64,000 bases of DNA, from contig NZ_SUND01000002.1 in the NCBI RefSeq assembly GCF_005280205.1, forward strand, positions 124,001 through 188,000, in the 5' to 3' direction. Position 1 is the first letter of the stretch. Each line of letters begins with the position of its first letter. This DNA is from Bacillus yapensis. Lineage in GTDB: Bacteria; Bacillota; Bacilli; Bacillales; Cytobacillaceae. The notes under the pieces were generated by a model. That model did not search any database, was not told where the DNA came from, and was given only the letters and a program-made list of their open reading frames with translations. The position numbers and the translations under genes were made by a program. Below, piece by piece: positions 1-9,627 of the stretch.

Positions 1-64
1 AGGACCCTAATTCAATACTGATAATCAATGGTCCTGCGCTTTTCTTATTTCAGGAGTGAATTTG

Positions 65-1210
65 GTGAAATATATTAGTTTATTGGGAGCAACAGGTTCC
101 ATCGGGACACAGACATTGGATATTATTCAAGAACATCCTAGTGAGTTTCGTCTAGTTGCGATGTCGGTGGGACGTAATATAGCACTTGCGAGAAAAATTA
201 TAGTAGAAAATAAGCCTGAACTTGTATCTGTAGTGAATAAAGAAGATGCTGATCGTTTAAGACATGAGTTTCCTAATATCACGTTTACTTACGGTGCAGA
301 AGGTCTAGTAGAAATTGCTACATATCCGAAAGCTTCCATATTACTTAATGCAGTCATCGGAAGTGTAGGGCTTTTTCCAACACTGGAAGCAATTCGGAAT
401 GGAAAAACAATCTGTATAGCCAATAAGGAAACTTTGGTCACTGCGGGTCATTTAGTAATGAACGAAGCAAGAAAATACGGTGTTCCAATCCTCCCAGTGG
501 ATAGTGAACATTCAGCGATTTTTCAAGCGTTACAGGGAGAGAAAGAAAAGAACATTGAAAGACTTATTCTCACTGCATCTGGAGGAAGCTTCAGAGACAA
601 GAATAGAGAAGAATTGCAGAATGTAACTGTAGAACAGGCCCTAAACCATCCAAATTGGTCTATGGGTGCAAAGATTACGATTGATTCTGCATCAATGATG
701 AATAAAGGGCTAGAAGTAATTGAAGCACATTGGCTATTTGATATCCCATATGAAAAAATAGATGTCCTACTTCATAAAGAAAGCATTATTCACTCCATGG
801 TTGAATTCCACGATAGTAGTGTAATTGCACAATTAGGAACACCGGATATGCGAGTGCCAATCCAATATGCCTTAACATATCCGGATAGACTCCCATTAAA
901 GACTGCTAACCGCCTTAATTTAGCTGAAATTGGTCAGCTCCATTTTGCTAAGATGGACATGGAAAGATTCCGTTGCCTTCATTTTGCTTTTGAGGCCGGA
1001 AAAATTGGAGGAACGCTGCCAACTGTATTGAACGCAGCCAATGAAACTGCGGTGCAAGCCTTCTTAGATGGAAAAATTACTTTCCTTCAAATAGAGGATT
1101 TCATTGAAAAATCATTGAGCTCTCATAAACCTGTGATGAATCCGAATCTTTCTCTCATTCAGGAGGTAGACTTAGAGACAAGAGCATATGTGAACACACT
1201 TCTACAATAA
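65..1210 (+). CDS. dxr: 1-deoxy-D-xylulose-5-phosphate reductoisomerase
   Basis: Cytosolic enzyme of the MEP isoprenoid pathway; it rearranges and reduces DXP to 2-C-methylerythritol 4-phosphate with NADPH and a divalent metal. The Rossmann motif GATGSIG is at residues 8-14, the metal-ligand motif VDSEH is around residues 145-149, and the substrate-loop motif SASMMNKG follows. The length, 381 aa, is normal. I chose GTG at 65 because AGGAG at 52-56 lies 8 nt upstream; the in-frame GTG at 56 overlaps that site and TTG at 62 is closer than usual. It is followed 14 nt later by rseP, the usual Bacillus order. Very sure of family. Confidence 0.97.
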   Translation: MKYISLLGATGSIGTQTLDIIQEHPSEFRLVAMSVGRNIALARKIIVENKPELVSVVNKEDADRLRHEFPNITFTYGAEGLVEIATYPKASILLNAVIGSVGLFPTLEAIRNGKTICIANKETLVTAGHLVMNEARKYGVPILPVDSEHSAIFQALQGEKEKNIERLILTASGGSFRDKNREELQNVTVEQALNHPNWSMGAKITIDSASMMNKGLEVIEAHWLFDIPYEKIDVLLHKESIIHSMVEFHDSSVIAQLGTPDMRVPIQYALTYPDRLPLKTANRLNLAEIGQLHFAKMDMERFRCLHFAFEAGKIGGTLPTVLNAANETAVQAFLDGKITFLQIEDFIEKSLSSHKPVMNPNLSLIQEVDLETRAYVNTLLQ

Positions 1211-1224
1211 AAGGTGGTTATATT

Positions 1225-2493
1225 TTGAGTACAGTAATAGCCTTTATTATTATTTTTGGAGCGCTAGTTTTTTTTCATGAATTAGGACATTTAATTTTCG
1301 CGAAACGAGCAGGCATCCTTTGCCGTGAATTTGCGATCGGGATGGGACCAAGGATCTTTTCCTTTACGAAAAATGATACAGTCTATACAATCCGCCTCCT
1401 ACCTATTGGGGGATATGTTCGTATGGCTGGTGAAGACCCTGAAATGGTCGAAATCAAACCAGGATATCGCGTCGGCTTAATGTTTGATAGTAATGAAGAA
1501 GTAAGCAAAATCATTCTTAACAACAAAGAGAAGTATCCTGACCTACGTATTATCGAAGTAGAATACGCAGATGTTGAACATGAATTAATTATCAAAGGAT
1601 ATGTTGAAGGTGAAGATGACGATGAGGTTCTGCAAACCTTCAAGATTAGTCGCACTGCAGTATTTGTAGAGAATGGCAAAGAGAGCTTAATTGCTCCATA
1701 TGACCGACAATTTGCATCTAAAACACTTGGTCAAAGAACAATGGCGATTTTCGCAGGACCAATGATGAACTTTATTCTGGCGTTTGTTGTCTTTGTTATT
1801 ATTGCCTTGATTCAAGGAATTCCGTCGACTGAACCGATGCTTGGGAAGCTAACACCTGATGGTAGCGCAAAGGAAGCGGGGCTACAAGAAGGAGATATTA
1901 TTTATTCTGTTGGTGGAGCTGAAATTTCTAGTTGGACTGATGTAGTCGAAATTATTCAAAAGAGTCCAGAGAAGGAATTGGAATTTCACCTTGAACGAGA
2001 TGGACAGGAGTTGACTATTCCTGTAACACCGAAGAAACAGGAAATTGAAGAGGGAGAAACGATTGGGATTATTGGGGTATACAGCCCGATGGAAAAATCT
2101 CCTCTAAAAGCAGTAGTCTACGGTGGAGAGGAAGTCTATACCTGGACAAAGGAAATCTTCTCAATGGTTGGGAAACTCGTTACTGGTCAGTTTTCCATTG
2201 ATGCACTTTCCGGTCCTGTAGGAATCTATCAACAAACCGATACAGTTGCCAAGTCAGGTATTTTATACTTGATGAAATGGGCAGGAGTACTTAGCATCAA
2301 CTTAGGGATTATGAACCTATTACCAATCCCAGCCCTAGACGGTGGAAGACTCATGTTCTTTGCTGTTGAAGGTTTGAGAGGCAAACCAGTTGACCGTCAA
2401 AAAGAAGGTATGGTCCATTTCATCGGCTTCGCTCTACTCATGCTCCTAATGCTCGTCGTCACTTGGAACGACATACAAAGATTCTTCTTATAA
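1225..2493 (+). CDS. rseP: Site-2 intramembrane zinc metalloprotease RseP/RasP
   Basis: Membrane protease that performs the second, intramembrane cleavage of anti-sigma factors and of leftover signal peptides; in B. subtilis RasP acts on RsiW and FtsL. The zinc motif HELGH is at residues 18-22 inside the first membrane helix. A PDZ domain lies at about residues 200-270, and the second zinc-ligand motif ALDGGRL is near residue 372, followed by a final membrane helix. It has 422 aa, the usual size. The start is TTG with AAAGGTGG 8 nt upstream. It probably shares a transcript with dxr and ends at a strong terminator. In B. subtilis proS follows; here it does not. Confidence 0.96.
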   Translation: MSTVIAFIIIFGALVFFHELGHLIFAKRAGILCREFAIGMGPRIFSFTKNDTVYTIRLLPIGGYVRMAGEDPEMVEIKPGYRVGLMFDSNEEVSKIILNNKEKYPDLRIIEVEYADVEHELIIKGYVEGEDDDEVLQTFKISRTAVFVENGKESLIAPYDRQFASKTLGQRTMAIFAGPMMNFILAFVVFVIIALIQGIPSTEPMLGKLTPDGSAKEAGLQEGDIIYSVGGAEISSWTDVVEIIQKSPEKELEFHLERDGQELTIPVTPKKQEIEEGETIGIIGVYSPMEKSPLKAVVYGGEEVYTWTKEIFSMVGKLVTGQFSIDALSGPVGIYQQTDTVAKSGILYLMKWAGVLSINLGIMNLLPIPALDGGRLMFFAVEGLRGKPVDRQKEGMVHFIGFALLMLLMLVVTWNDIQRFFL

Positions 2494-2500
2494 GATTATT

Positions 2501-2533
2501 GGCTATCTCACTAGAGGTAGCCATTGTTTTTTT
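2501..2533 (+). terminator. Rho-independent terminator after rseP
   Basis: A 9-bp stem GGCTATCTC/GAGGTAGCC (one G-U pair) with loop ACTA is followed by a run of T at 2526-2533. It closes the dxr-rseP transcript and separates it from polC. Confidence 0.9.
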
Positions 2534-2594
2534 CCACATATAAATTTGGCATTAATTTTTATAATTCGACAAAAATCTCATAACCCGAACTTTA

Positions 2595-2603
2595 TGGTAT
2601 AAT
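2595..2603 (+). promoter_or_regulatory. Extended -10 sigma-A promoter for polC
   Basis: TGGTATAAT, a consensus TGn extended -10 element, lies 90 nt before the polC start. No good -35 box is found 16-18 nt upstream, which is common for extended -10 promoters. It sits directly after the rseP terminator, so polC seems to be transcribed on its own. Confidence 0.6.
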
Positions 2604-2692
2604 TATTTTCGTGAATCACCTCAAAAACAAACAAACCAAATCGACACAGTCGACAGAAAAATAGATGAACCAATAGAGAGGAGAGAGAGTGA

Positions 2693-5600
2693 ATGAGTGG
2701 TGCCTCTGACAAAAAAGAAGCATTCCAGCACTTGCTCCAGCAACTACAACTAACAGACGACCAAACAATTTCTCATTTTACCAATGCAGAAATCGATAAG
2801 GTCATGGTTGAAAGGCAAGCAAGAAAATGGCATTTTTATTTCAAATTTGAAGAAATTTTACCAAGAAACGTATTTACGCTTTTTACCTCGCAACTCGAGA
2901 AAACTTTCTCTCATATTGCTAGCACCTCCTATTCCATTCAAGTAACAAACCAACAAGCTTCAGAACAGCAAATTTTAGATTACTGGAGTACTTGTGTCCA
3001 GCAGCTTGAAGGAATGGCGCCACCTTTATTAAAATTACTCAATGAGCAGATTCCAAACGTTATAGGGAACAAGGTAGTTATAAAGGTGACGAACGATTTA
3101 GAAGGAATTGCAATCAAGAAAAAATACGCAGAAATAATTTCGAATTCTTACCAACAACTTGGATTTCCTCCTGTAGTCATTGACACAGAAATCCATGAAC
3201 AAGCCTCAAATGAACAATATGAGCAATTTTTAGAAGCGAAACAACGAGAAGACCAAGAACGCGGTCTACAAGCATTAATGGAAATGGAAAAACAAGAAGC
3301 AGAAAAAGAAGCGGGGATTGAAGTTCCTTCTGGTCCACTACAGATTGGACTTACGATCAAAGATGACGCAGATTTCCGTAAGCTAATTGATATTGTGGAC
3401 GAAGAACGTCGCATTGCAATCGAAGGTTATGTATTCGCAGCGGAGACGAAAGAACTGCGAAGTGGTAGAACACTTTTAACCTTTAAGATTACCGATTATA
3501 CGAGCTCAATCATGGTAAAAATGTTCTCTCGCGATAAAGAGGACGCAGCTCAATTTGAACGTGTTCAAAAGGGGATGTGGCTTAAGGTCCGCGGAAGCAT
3601 TCAAAATGATACATTCGTCCGCGATTTAGTTATGATCGGAAATGACTTAAATGAAATAAAACCAATTGGAAGACAAGATACAGCAAAAGAAGGAGAAAAG
3701 CGAGTTGAGCTTCACCTTCATACACCAATGAGCCAAATGGATGCAGTCAGTCCTGTTAGTAGTCTTGTTGCCCAAGCGAAAAAATGGGGCCATAAAGCGA
3801 TCGCGATTACCGATCATGCGGGTGCTCAATCATTCCCGGAAGCGTTTGGAGCTGGGAAAAAGAATGATATCAAAATTCTTTATGGAATTGAAGCTAATTT
3901 AGTCGATGATGGAGTGCCAATTGCTTATAATGATGCCCATCGTCTTCTTGCAGAAGATACGTATGTCGTATTTGACGTAGAAACCACTGGATTATCAGCT
4001 GTATACGACACGATTATTGAACTAGCGGCAGTCAAGATTAAAGATGGAGATATTATCGACCGATTTGAAGCCTTTGCTAACCCGCATCATCCGTTATCTG
4101 CAACTACAATTGATTTAACGGGAATTACGGATGAAATGGTACAGAACGCACCAGAAGTAGAAGAAGTATTAAGAGATTTCCACAAATGGGCTGAGGACGC
4201 AGTATTAGTTGCCCATAACGCATCATTTGATATGGGATTCTTGAATGTCGGTTATAAAAAAAGTGGCTTAGAAAAAGCGACTAATCCTGTCATTGATACA
4301 TTAGAATTAGCACGTTTCCTTTATCCTGAAATGAAGAACCACCGCTTAAATACATTGGCGAAAAAGTTTAATGTTGAATTAACTCAGCATCACCGTGCCA
4401 TTTATGATGCAGAGGCAACAGGGTATTTGTTGCTTATTATGTTAAAGGAAGCCCTTGAAAAAGGAATCAGCTATCATGATGAATTAAACGACAACATGGG
4501 GAAAGGGAATGCCTATCAAAGAGCACGCCCGTATCACTGTACATTACTTGCGCAAACTGAAGCGGGGCTAAAAAATCTATTCAAGCTCATCTCCATTGCT
4601 CATATTAATTACTTTTACCGAGTGCCTCGCATTCCAAGATCGGTCCTGCAAAAATATCGCGAAGGAATACTAGTTGGTTCTGCCTGCGATAAGGGGGAAG
4701 TTTTTGAGGGAATGATGCAAAAGGCACCAGAGGAAGTAGAAGAAACGGCAAGATTCTATGATTATATTGAGGTACATCCGAAAGAGGTTTATTCTCATTT
4801 AATCGAGTTAGAGCTTGTGCAAAATGAAAGTAAGCTAGAAGACATTATTCAAAATCTCGTTAAATTAGGGGAAAAGCTCGAGATTCCTGTTGTGGCAACA
4901 GGTAATGTTCACTACTTAAACCCAAATGACAAGATTTACAGAAAGATCTTAATTAATTCACAAGGTGGGGCAAACCCGCTTAACCGTCATAATCTTCCAG
5001 ACGTGCACTTTAGAACAACGAATGAAATGCTACAAGCTTTTTCGTTCCTTGGGAAGGAGAAGGCGAAGGAAATCGTCGTGACTAACACGAATAGAATTGC
5101 AGACATGATCGATGACATCAAACCAATTAAGGATGATCTCTATACACCTCGAATTGAAGGTGCAGAAGATGAGATGCGTTCGATGAGTTATGATATGGCG
5201 AAGAAAATCTATGGGGAGCCTCTACCAGAAATAGTTGAAGCGCGTCTAGAAAAAGAGCTGAAAAGTATCATCGGTCATGGTTTTGCCGTTATCTATCTTA
5301 TCTCTCATAAACTTGTGAAGAAATCATTAGACGATGGCTATCTTGTTGGTTCACGTGGTTCGGTCGGTTCGTCGTTAGTTGCGACGATGACAGAAATTAC
5401 GGAAGTGAATCCACTACCGCCGCATTATGTATGTCCAAGCTGTAAGCATTCTGAATTCTTCAATGATGGCTCTGTTGGCTCAGGTTTTGACTTACCAGAT
5501 AAGGATTGCCCGAATTGTGGTACGAAGTATAAAAAAGATGGACATGATATTCCGTTCGAAACATTCCTTGGCTTTAAAGGGGATAAGGTACCAGATATCG

Positions 5601-7012
5601 ACTTGAACTTCTCAGGGGAGTATCAACCTCGTGCTCACAACTATACGAAGGTATTGTTTGGTGAGGAGTACGTTTACCGTGCAGGAACGATTGGTACGGT
5701 CGCAGATAAAACGGCCTTTGGTTATGTAAAAGCGTATCAGCAGGATAATAATTTACAGATGCGCGGTGCGGAGATTGAAAGACTTGCTACTGGATGTACC
5801 GGTGTAAAAAGAACAACAGGTCAGCATCCAGGGGGAATCATCGTTGTTCCGGATTATATGGATATTTACGACTTTACGCCAATTCAATTTCCAGCAGATG
5901 ATAGAAATTCTGAATGGAAAACAACGCATTTTGATTTCCATTCCATTCATGATAACGTATTGAAGCTTGATATACTTGGACACGATGATCCAACGGTTAT
6001 CCGTATGTTACAGGATTTAAGTGGCATTGATCCGAAGACGATTCCGACGGATGATAAAGATGTTATGAAGATTTTCAGTGGTCCAGAAGTTCTTGGAGTA
6101 ACAGAAGAACAAATTATGTGTAAAACAGGTACTCTAGGAATTCCTGAATTTGGTACACGATTTGTTCGACAAATGTTGGAGGATACAAAGCCGAAAACAT
6201 TCTCAGAACTTGTTCAAATATCGGGTCTATCACATGGTACAGATGTATGGTTGGGGAATGCACAAGAACTCATTCATAACAGTACGTGTACACTAAGTGA
6301 AGTTATCGGTTGTCGTGATGATATCATGGTTTACTTGATCTATCAGGGACTCGAACCATCATTTGCTTTTAAAATCATGGAGTCGGTTCGTAAAGGTAAA
6401 GGACTATCTGACGAAATGGAAGAAGAGATGCGTAAAAACGAGGTACCAGAATGGTATATCGATTCATGTAAGAAAATTAAGTACATGTTCCCGAAAGCCC
6501 ACGCTGCTGCCTACGTCTTAATGGCTGTGAGAATTGCTTATTTCAAAGTGCATTATCCGCTCTATTATTACGCAGCATACTTCACTGTACGCGCAGAGGA
6601 TTTTGACATTGAGGCGATGGTTAAGGGCTCTCAAGCTATTCGTGCAAAAATTGAAGAAATCAATGCGAAGGGCTTAGAGGCGTCTACCAAGGAAAAGAAC
6701 CTCTTAACTGTTCTAGAGCTTGCATTGGAAATGAACGAGCGTGGATTTACCTTTAGCAAAGTAGATTTATATCGTTCAAGTGCATCAGAGTTTATTATTG
6801 ATGGAAATTCATTAATTCCACCGTTCAACTCGATCGCAGGACTTGGAACGAACGCTGCAATCAATATCGTGAAGGCACGTGAAGACGGTGAATTCCTATC
6901 AAAAGAAGACTTGCAGCAAAGAGGAAAAGTTTCCAAAACGATTATGGAGTTTTTGGACAATCATGGTTGCTTAACTGGAATGCCAGATCAGAATCAATTA
7001 TCCTTGTTCTAA
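2693..7012 (+). CDS. polC: DNA polymerase III PolC-type alpha subunit
   Basis: Main replicative DNA polymerase of Firmicutes, with its own proofreading exonuclease. From the N-terminus: an OB-fold/N-terminal region to about 330, a PHP domain opening with HLHTPMSQ near residue 340, an inserted DEDD exonuclease starting at FDVETTGL near residue 427, a zinc-binding CPSC...CPNC segment near 915-945, the polymerase active-site motif PDIDLNFSG near residue 966, and a beta-clamp-binding tail ending QNQLSLF. At 1439 aa it is full length. ATG at 2693 follows a GAGAGGAGAG ribosome binding site. It has its own promoter. In B. subtilis proS lies between rseP and polC; it is absent here. Confidence 0.98.
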   Translation: MSGASDKKEAFQHLLQQLQLTDDQTISHFTNAEIDKVMVERQARKWHFYFKFEEILPRNVFTLFTSQLEKTFSHIASTSYSIQVTNQQASEQQILDYWSTCVQQLEGMAPPLLKLLNEQIPNVIGNKVVIKVTNDLEGIAIKKKYAEIISNSYQQLGFPPVVIDTEIHEQASNEQYEQFLEAKQREDQERGLQALMEMEKQEAEKEAGIEVPSGPLQIGLTIKDDADFRKLIDIVDEERRIAIEGYVFAAETKELRSGRTLLTFKITDYTSSIMVKMFSRDKEDAAQFERVQKGMWLKVRGSIQNDTFVRDLVMIGNDLNEIKPIGRQDTAKEGEKRVELHLHTPMSQMDAVSPVSSLVAQAKKWGHKAIAITDHAGAQSFPEAFGAGKKNDIKILYGIEANLVDDGVPIAYNDAHRLLAEDTYVVFDVETTGLSAVYDTIIELAAVKIKDGDIIDRFEAFANPHHPLSATTIDLTGITDEMVQNAPEVEEVLRDFHKWAEDAVLVAHNASFDMGFLNVGYKKSGLEKATNPVIDTLELARFLYPEMKNHRLNTLAKKFNVELTQHHRAIYDAEATGYLLLIMLKEALEKGISYHDELNDNMGKGNAYQRARPYHCTLLAQTEAGLKNLFKLISIAHINYFYRVPRIPRSVLQKYREGILVGSACDKGEVFEGMMQKAPEEVEETARFYDYIEVHPKEVYSHLIELELVQNESKLEDIIQNLVKLGEKLEIPVVATGNVHYLNPNDKIYRKILINSQGGANPLNRHNLPDVHFRTTNEMLQAFSFLGKEKAKEIVVTNTNRIADMIDDIKPIKDDLYTPRIEGAEDEMRSMSYDMAKKIYGEPLPEIVEARLEKELKSIIGHGFAVIYLISHKLVKKSLDDGYLVGSRGSVGSSLVATMTEITEVNPLPPHYVCPSCKHSEFFNDGSVGSGFDLPDKDCPNCGTKYKKDGHDIPFETFLGFKGDKVPDIDLNFSGEYQPRAHNYTKVLFGEEYVYRAGTIGTVADKTAFGYVKAYQQDNNLQMRGAEIERLATGCTGVKRTTGQHPGGIIVVPDYMDIYDFTPIQFPADDRNSEWKTTHFDFHSIHDNVLKLDILGHDDPTVIRMLQDLSGIDPKTIPTDDKDVMKIFSGPEVLGVTEEQIMCKTGTLGIPEFGTRFVRQMLEDTKPKTFSELVQISGLSHGTDVWLGNAQELIHNSTCTLSEVIGCRDDIMVYLIYQGLEPSFAFKIMESVRKGKGLSDEMEEEMRKNEVPEWYIDSCKKIKYMFPKAHAAAYVLMAVRIAYFKVHYPLYYYAAYFTVRAEDFDIEAMVKGSQAIRAKIEEINAKGLEASTKEKNLLTVLELALEMNERGFTFSKVDLYRSSASEFIIDGNSLIPPFNSIAGLGTNAAINIVKAREDGEFLSKEDLQQRGKVSKTIMEFLDNHGCLTGMPDQNQLSLF

Positions 7013-7057
7013 TTGATGAATGATTCTGTCTCTGTCAAGCAAATAATGCGTTCTCAT

Positions 7058-7086
7058 TTGCATAAAAATATTGGTTATGGTATAGT
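7058..7086 (+). promoter_or_regulatory. Sigma-A promoter of the rimP-nusA-infB operon
   Basis: -35 TTGCAT at 7058-7063, a 17-nt spacer ending in TGG, and -10 TATAGT at 7081-7086. The transcript should start near 7093, giving a 5' leader of about 220 nt before rimP. Confidence 0.75.
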
Positions 7087-7120
7087 TTTATTGGAAATAC
7101 TATCGATAACTCTCGTTTAC

Positions 7121-7143
7121 AAGAGTGGGGCTACCCCACTCTT
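7121..7143 (+). promoter_or_regulatory. First leader hairpin before rimP (possible attenuator)
   Basis: A perfect 10-bp stem AAGAGTGGGG/CCCCACTCTT with a 3-nt loop starts about 28 nt after the expected transcription start. Only a short T run follows (CTTTCG), so termination would be weak. It could be the polC terminator, a leader attenuator or a 5' stabiliser. Confidence 0.5.
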
Positions 7144-7172
7144 TCGTGTTGTGTAGGATAAATTTTGGAGGG

Positions 7173-7211
7173 AGATGTGGTTTCTAAGTACGTACTTATG
7201 AGGCAACATCT
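7173..7211 (+). promoter_or_regulatory. Second leader hairpin before rimP, with palindromic core
   Basis: Outer stem AGATGT/ACATCT, middle stem GTTTC/GAGGC with wobble pairs, and a perfect 14-nt palindrome TAAGTACGTACTTA at 7185-7198 in the centre. The hairpin spans about 39 nt and no T run follows. As DNA the core could also be a protein-binding site. The function is unknown to me. Confidence 0.45.
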
Positions 7212-7314
7212 CTTACTCACAGGCTTTTATACATAACCGGCCGTATGTATCAGATACACTTCTTCCTTTTCATTCTTTATGCATTTCTATACAGATAAAG
7301 TTAGGAGGGAATAT

Positions 7315-7785
7315 ATGAGTAAAGTAATTGAAGTAGTTGAAGAAATCGCGAGTCCAATTATTAATGAACTTAATCTCGAACTAGTAGATATTGAGTATGT
7401 AAAGGAAGGGAAAAATTGGTTCCTTCGTGTGTTCATTGATAAAGAAAATGGTGTTGACATCGAAGAATGTGGAATGGTTAGTGAAAAGCTTAGTGAAAAG
7501 CTAGATGAACTTGACCCAATTCCATATAACTACTTTTTAGAGGTATCTTCTCCAGGTGCAGAACGACCTCTCAAAAAGGATAAGGATTATGAAAAGGCAA
7601 TTGGAAAAAATGTATTTATCAAAACGTATGAGCCAATCGATGGCGGAAAGACCTTTGAAGGAATTTTAAAAGAATTCGGAGATGGTCAGGTTACGATTGA
7701 GATGACAATTAAGACTAGGAAAAAGACCGTGCAAATTCCGTTTGATAAAATCGCAAATGCGCGACTAGCAGTCACTTTTTCTTAA
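7315..7785 (+). CDS. rimP: Ribosome maturation factor RimP
   Basis: Assembly factor for the 30S ribosomal subunit that binds the S12/S19 region during maturation. The first half is the alpha/beta RimP N-domain ([15 protein letters not shown], then [16 protein letters not shown]), and the C-terminal SH3-like beta barrel ends the protein. The start ATG at 7315 has TTAGGAGGG 5-6 nt upstream and gives 156 aa, the family length. An in-frame ATG at 7279 has no ribosome binding site and is not used. First gene of the large translation operon. Confidence 0.95.
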   Translation: MSKVIEVVEEIASPIINELNLELVDIEYVKEGKNWFLRVFIDKENGVDIEECGMVSEKLSEKLDELDPIPYNYFLEVSSPGAERPLKKDKDYEKAIGKNVFIKTYEPIDGGKTFEGILKEFGDGQVTIEMTIKTRKKTVQIPFDKIANARLAVTFS

Positions 7786-7867
7786 ACGTTAGTTCTTTTT
7801 AAAGGTAGTGCTTGATTTAAAAACATGAACAATCAGTTTATAGTGATCTAAAGGGGGATATATTCAA

Positions 7868-9007
7868 ATGAGCAGTGAATTGCTTGATGCTCTTGATATA
7901 CTTGAAAAAGAAAAAGGAATTTCAAGAGATGTAATTATTGAGGCGATTGAAGCGGCGTTAATATCCGCGTATCGTAGAAACTTTAATCAAGCGCAAAATG
8001 TAAGAATAGACTTAAACCTAGGTACAGGTACAATGAAAGTCTATGCCCGTAAAGAAGTAGTGGATGAAGTATTCGATCCGCGTTTGGAAATTTCTGTTGA
8101 AGATGCTCGTCAGATCAATCCTAACTATCAAATTGAAGACGTAGTAGAGCTTGAAGTAACACCAAAAGACTTCGGTCGAATTGCAGCGCAAACGGCTAAG
8201 CAGGTAGTAACTCAACGTGTTAGAGAAGCAGAACGTGGTATTATTTATTCTGAGTTTATCGATCGTGAAGAAGATATTATGACTGGTATCGTTCAACGTG
8301 TAGATTCAAAGTTTATCTATGTTAGCTTAGGAAAAATTGAGGCAATTTTACCTGCTAATGAACAAATGCCAAATGAAAGATACAAACCACATGATCGTAT
8401 CAAGGTGTTCATTACAAAGGTGGAAAAAACAACAAAAGGTCCACAAATCTTTGTATCTCGTACACATCCTGGTCTTTTAAAACGATTATTTGAAATTGAA
8501 GTACCTGAGATTTATGACGGTACTGTTGAAATCAAATCCGTTTCAAGAGAAGCTGGAGATCGCTCGAAAATTTCTGTTCACTCTGAAAATCCAGAAGTAG
8601 ATCCAGTTGGTTCTTGTGTAGGTCCAAAAGGAGCGAGAGTACAGGCTGTGGTTAATGAGCTTAAGGGTGAAAAGATCGATATTGTGAAGTGGTCAAGTGA
8701 TCCAGTTGTTTTTGTAGCAAATGCTTTAAGCCCGTCTAAGGTGTTAGATGTTATCGTTAGTGAGGAAGAGAAAGCAACAACGGTTGTTGTTCCTGATTAC
8801 CAACTATCCTTAGCAATCGGAAAACGTGGTCAAAACGCACGCTTAGCTGCAAAGCTAACAGGCTGGAAAATTGACATCAAGTCAGAGACAGATGCAAGAG
8901 AAGCAGGTATTTTCCCAAGAGAAGAAGGAATTCTTTTATTTGATGAGGAAAATGACGACGATACAGAACTAAGCTTCGATTATGAAACTGACGATAATCT
9001 CGAGTAA
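7868..9007 (+). CDS. nusA: Transcription termination/antitermination factor NusA
   Basis: RNA polymerase-binding protein that stimulates pausing and intrinsic termination. Domains: N-terminal polymerase-binding domain (1-125), S1 domain (about 133-200, ILPANEQMP), then two KH domains (about 230-345) with GPKGARVQ and IGKRGQNAR loops. At 379 aa it is the short Gram-positive form without the C-terminal acidic repeats of E. coli, but it ends in an acidic tail (EENDDDTELSFDYETDD). The ribosome binding site AAAGGGGG precedes ATG at 7868. Second gene of the operon. Confidence 0.97.
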   Translation: MSSELLDALDILEKEKGISRDVIIEAIEAALISAYRRNFNQAQNVRIDLNLGTGTMKVYARKEVVDEVFDPRLEISVEDARQINPNYQIEDVVELEVTPKDFGRIAAQTAKQVVTQRVREAERGIIYSEFIDREEDIMTGIVQRVDSKFIYVSLGKIEAILPANEQMPNERYKPHDRIKVFITKVEKTTKGPQIFVSRTHPGLLKRLFEIEVPEIYDGTVEIKSVSREAGDRSKISVHSENPEVDPVGSCVGPKGARVQAVVNELKGEKIDIVKWSSDPVVFVANALSPSKVLDVIVSEEEKATTVVVPDYQLSLAIGKRGQNARLAAKLTGWKIDIKSETDAREAGIFPREEGILLFDEENDDDTELSFDYETDDNLE

Positions 9008-9024
9008 AAAGAGGTGAGGGATGA

Positions 9025-9306
9025 ATGAACAACAGAAAAAAAGTTCCTTTGCGTAAATGTGTCGCAACCGGTGAAATGAGGCCGAAAAAAGAACTCGTTC
9101 GCATCGTTCGTTCTAAAGAGGGTGAAGTGTCCATTGACTTAACGGGAAAGAAAAGTGGCCGAGGTGCTTATCTTTCAAAGGACAAGGACGCAATTCTTTT
9201 AGCAAAAAAGAAAAACACTCTTAAAAATCATCTTGAGGTTGATATAGACGATTCAATTTATGATGAGTTACTCGAGTTAGTAGATAAGGAGAAACGACTA
9301 TCCTAA
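9025..9306 (+). CDS. rnpM: RNase P modulator RnpM (YlxR)
   Basis: Small basic RNA-binding protein of the YlxR/DUF448 family. In B. subtilis it has been reported to bind the RNase P RNA and reduce tRNA processing, hence RnpM. The family signature is visible: [20 protein letters not shown] at the N-terminus and the GRGAYLSKD segment in the middle. It has 93 aa. ATG at 9025 follows GAGGTGAGG; another ATG at 9021 is out of frame. Its stop overlaps the start of ylxQ by one base, a sign of coupled translation. Confidence 0.93.
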   Translation: MNNRKKVPLRKCVATGEMRPKKELVRIVRSKEGEVSIDLTGKKSGRGAYLSKDKDAILLAKKKNTLKNHLEVDIDDSIYDELLELVDKEKRLS

Positions 9307-9608
9307 TGAAATCAAATCAATGGATGTCATTGCTTGGCTTAGCCAATCGAGCACGTAAAATTATTTCAGGTGAAGAGCTCGTCGTTAAAGAAATCAGAAG
9401 CGGCAAGGCAAAGCTTGTGTTGCTATCTGCGGACGCATCGGCTAACACTGCGAAAAAAGTGACGGATAAATGCAAATCCTATTCCGTCCCAGTCCGAATG
9501 GTAGAGAGTCGCGACTCTCTGGGACAATCGATAGGAAAAGAAGCCCGTGTCGTTGTGGCTGTGTTAGATGCAGGGTTTGCAAATAAGCTGAAACAATTGC
9601 TCGATTAA
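9306..9608 (+). CDS. ylxQ: L7Ae-family K-turn RNA-binding protein YlxQ
   Basis: Member of the ribosomal protein L7Ae/L30e family, which binds kink-turn RNA; its exact target is unclear. It has 100 aa with the typical opening [19 protein letters not shown] and the middle [16 protein letters not shown]. It overlaps rnpM by one base (TAATG), so no separate ribosome binding site is needed. The placement between rnpM and infB is conserved in Bacilli. Confidence 0.92.
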   Translation: MKSNQWMSLLGLANRARKIISGEELVVKEIRSGKAKLVLLSADASANTAKKVTDKCKSYSVPVRMVESRDSLGQSIGKEARVVVAVLDAGFANKLKQLLD

Positions 9609-9627
9609 TTCTTGCGGGGGTGAAATA

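Larger units (their letters stand above)
7013..7314 (+). other. polC-rimP intergenic region: operon promoter and leader
   Basis: The stretch holds the promoter at 7058-7086 and two stable hairpins in the transcribed leader (7121-7143 and 7173-7211), listed separately. No separate terminator for polC is visible before the promoter, so the first hairpin may also end polC transcripts. No convincing small gene is seen: an ATG at 7175 after GGAGGGAG has spacing too short for good initiation and yields only 8 codons; the overlapping GTG at 7177 would give 19. Confidence 0.6.

Noticed and set aside
1-59. Possible tail of an upstream gene (cdsA expected) in the first bases
   Set aside because: One frame is open from base 3 to a stop at 57-59, but its residues ([14 protein letters not shown]) do not resemble the end of CdsA, and the piece is too short to judge.
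7175-7235. Short leader peptide in the rimP leader after GGAGGGAG
   Set aside because: The spacing to ATG or GTG is only 2-4 nt, the peptide is 8 or 19 residues, and the region is better explained as a hairpin.
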